Positions 45,728-45,812 of a DNA stretch of 45,812 nucleotides are shown piece after piece. Position 1 is the stretch's first letter; each line of letters opens with the position of its first letter. A model generated the notes under the pieces. It ran no database searches and was not told where the DNA came from. It was given only the letters and a program-made list of their open reading frames with translations. This DNA comes from Porogramme epimiltina. Its lineage: Eukaryota; Basidiomycota; Agaricomycetes; Polyporales; Polyporaceae. A program made the translations under genes and the position numbers. The DNA is taken from the NCBI GenBank assembly GCA_900155495.1, contig FTLJ01000501.1, positions 1-45,812 of the forward strand, in the 5' to 3' direction.

Positions 45728-45812
45728 GTGCGTGGCCGCACGTCCGTATATAAGCCCCGGACCCGCAGCTGAGAGAACCTTCGTGCTTCTCGAACCCCCC
45801 CCCCCCCTACCG

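Noticed and set aside
45797..45808. Poly-C run at the window end as a biological feature
   Set aside because: A homopolymer at the very end of the window is as likely to be a sequencing artefact; no function can be argued.

Overview
The window is nuclear DNA from a filamentous basidiomycete, most likely an Agaricomycete mushroom or wood-decay fungus. Genes are cut by many 48-65 nt GT-AG introns, and the content fits: a pepsin-type secreted protease, a tannase/feruloyl-esterase family expansion, a NACHT-WD40 STAND protein, F-box/LRR-type genes and a Pca1/CrpA-like metal pump. The order (Polyporales or other) cannot be fixed from sequence alone. All exon models below were built by eye from reading frame, splice signals and paralogue comparison; every multi-exon total given divides exactly by three.

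Layout. (1) 1-2.4 kb: GGGCTTG-rich repeat blocks at both edges bracket a frameshifted cyclin remnant and exon-like debris. (2) 2.45-3.99 kb: an F-box gene whose 5' end is not visible. (3) 4.7-14.0 kb: an imperfect tandem segmental duplication of a three-gene block [unrecognised coiled-coil gene - ERV1 sulfhydryl oxidase - GH47 alpha-mannosidase]. In the left copy ERV1 and GH47 are decayed; in the right copy all three are intact; the unrecognised gene is intact in both. (4) 14.9-18.5 kb: a Cys-rich P1B metal ATPase. (5) 19.4-37.9 kb: four intact, same-strand 13-exon tannase/feruloyl esterase B-type genes, two on each side of a 1554-residue NACHT-WD40 gene. (6) 38.2-40.3 kb: TRM82, the WD40 partner of the tRNA m7G46 methyltransferase. 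(7) 42.0-43.9 kb: a secreted aspartic protease. (8) 45.46 kb to the end: first exon of an Ala/Pro-rich protein that runs off the window.

Functionally the window mixes housekeeping genes (ERV1, GH47, TRM82) with accessory loci (esterase array, NLR-like STAND gene, metal efflux, secreted protease). The most unusual structure is in the esterase array. All four genes carry a 4-nt exon (TGTT or CATT) that completes the cysteine codon of the catalytic His-Cys motif, plus a 13-nt exon just after the catalytic serine. Four introns in the window appear to use GC donors. The array also shows mosaic ancestry, pairing 1-2/3-4 up to exon 10 and 1-4/2-3 from the 4-nt exon onward.
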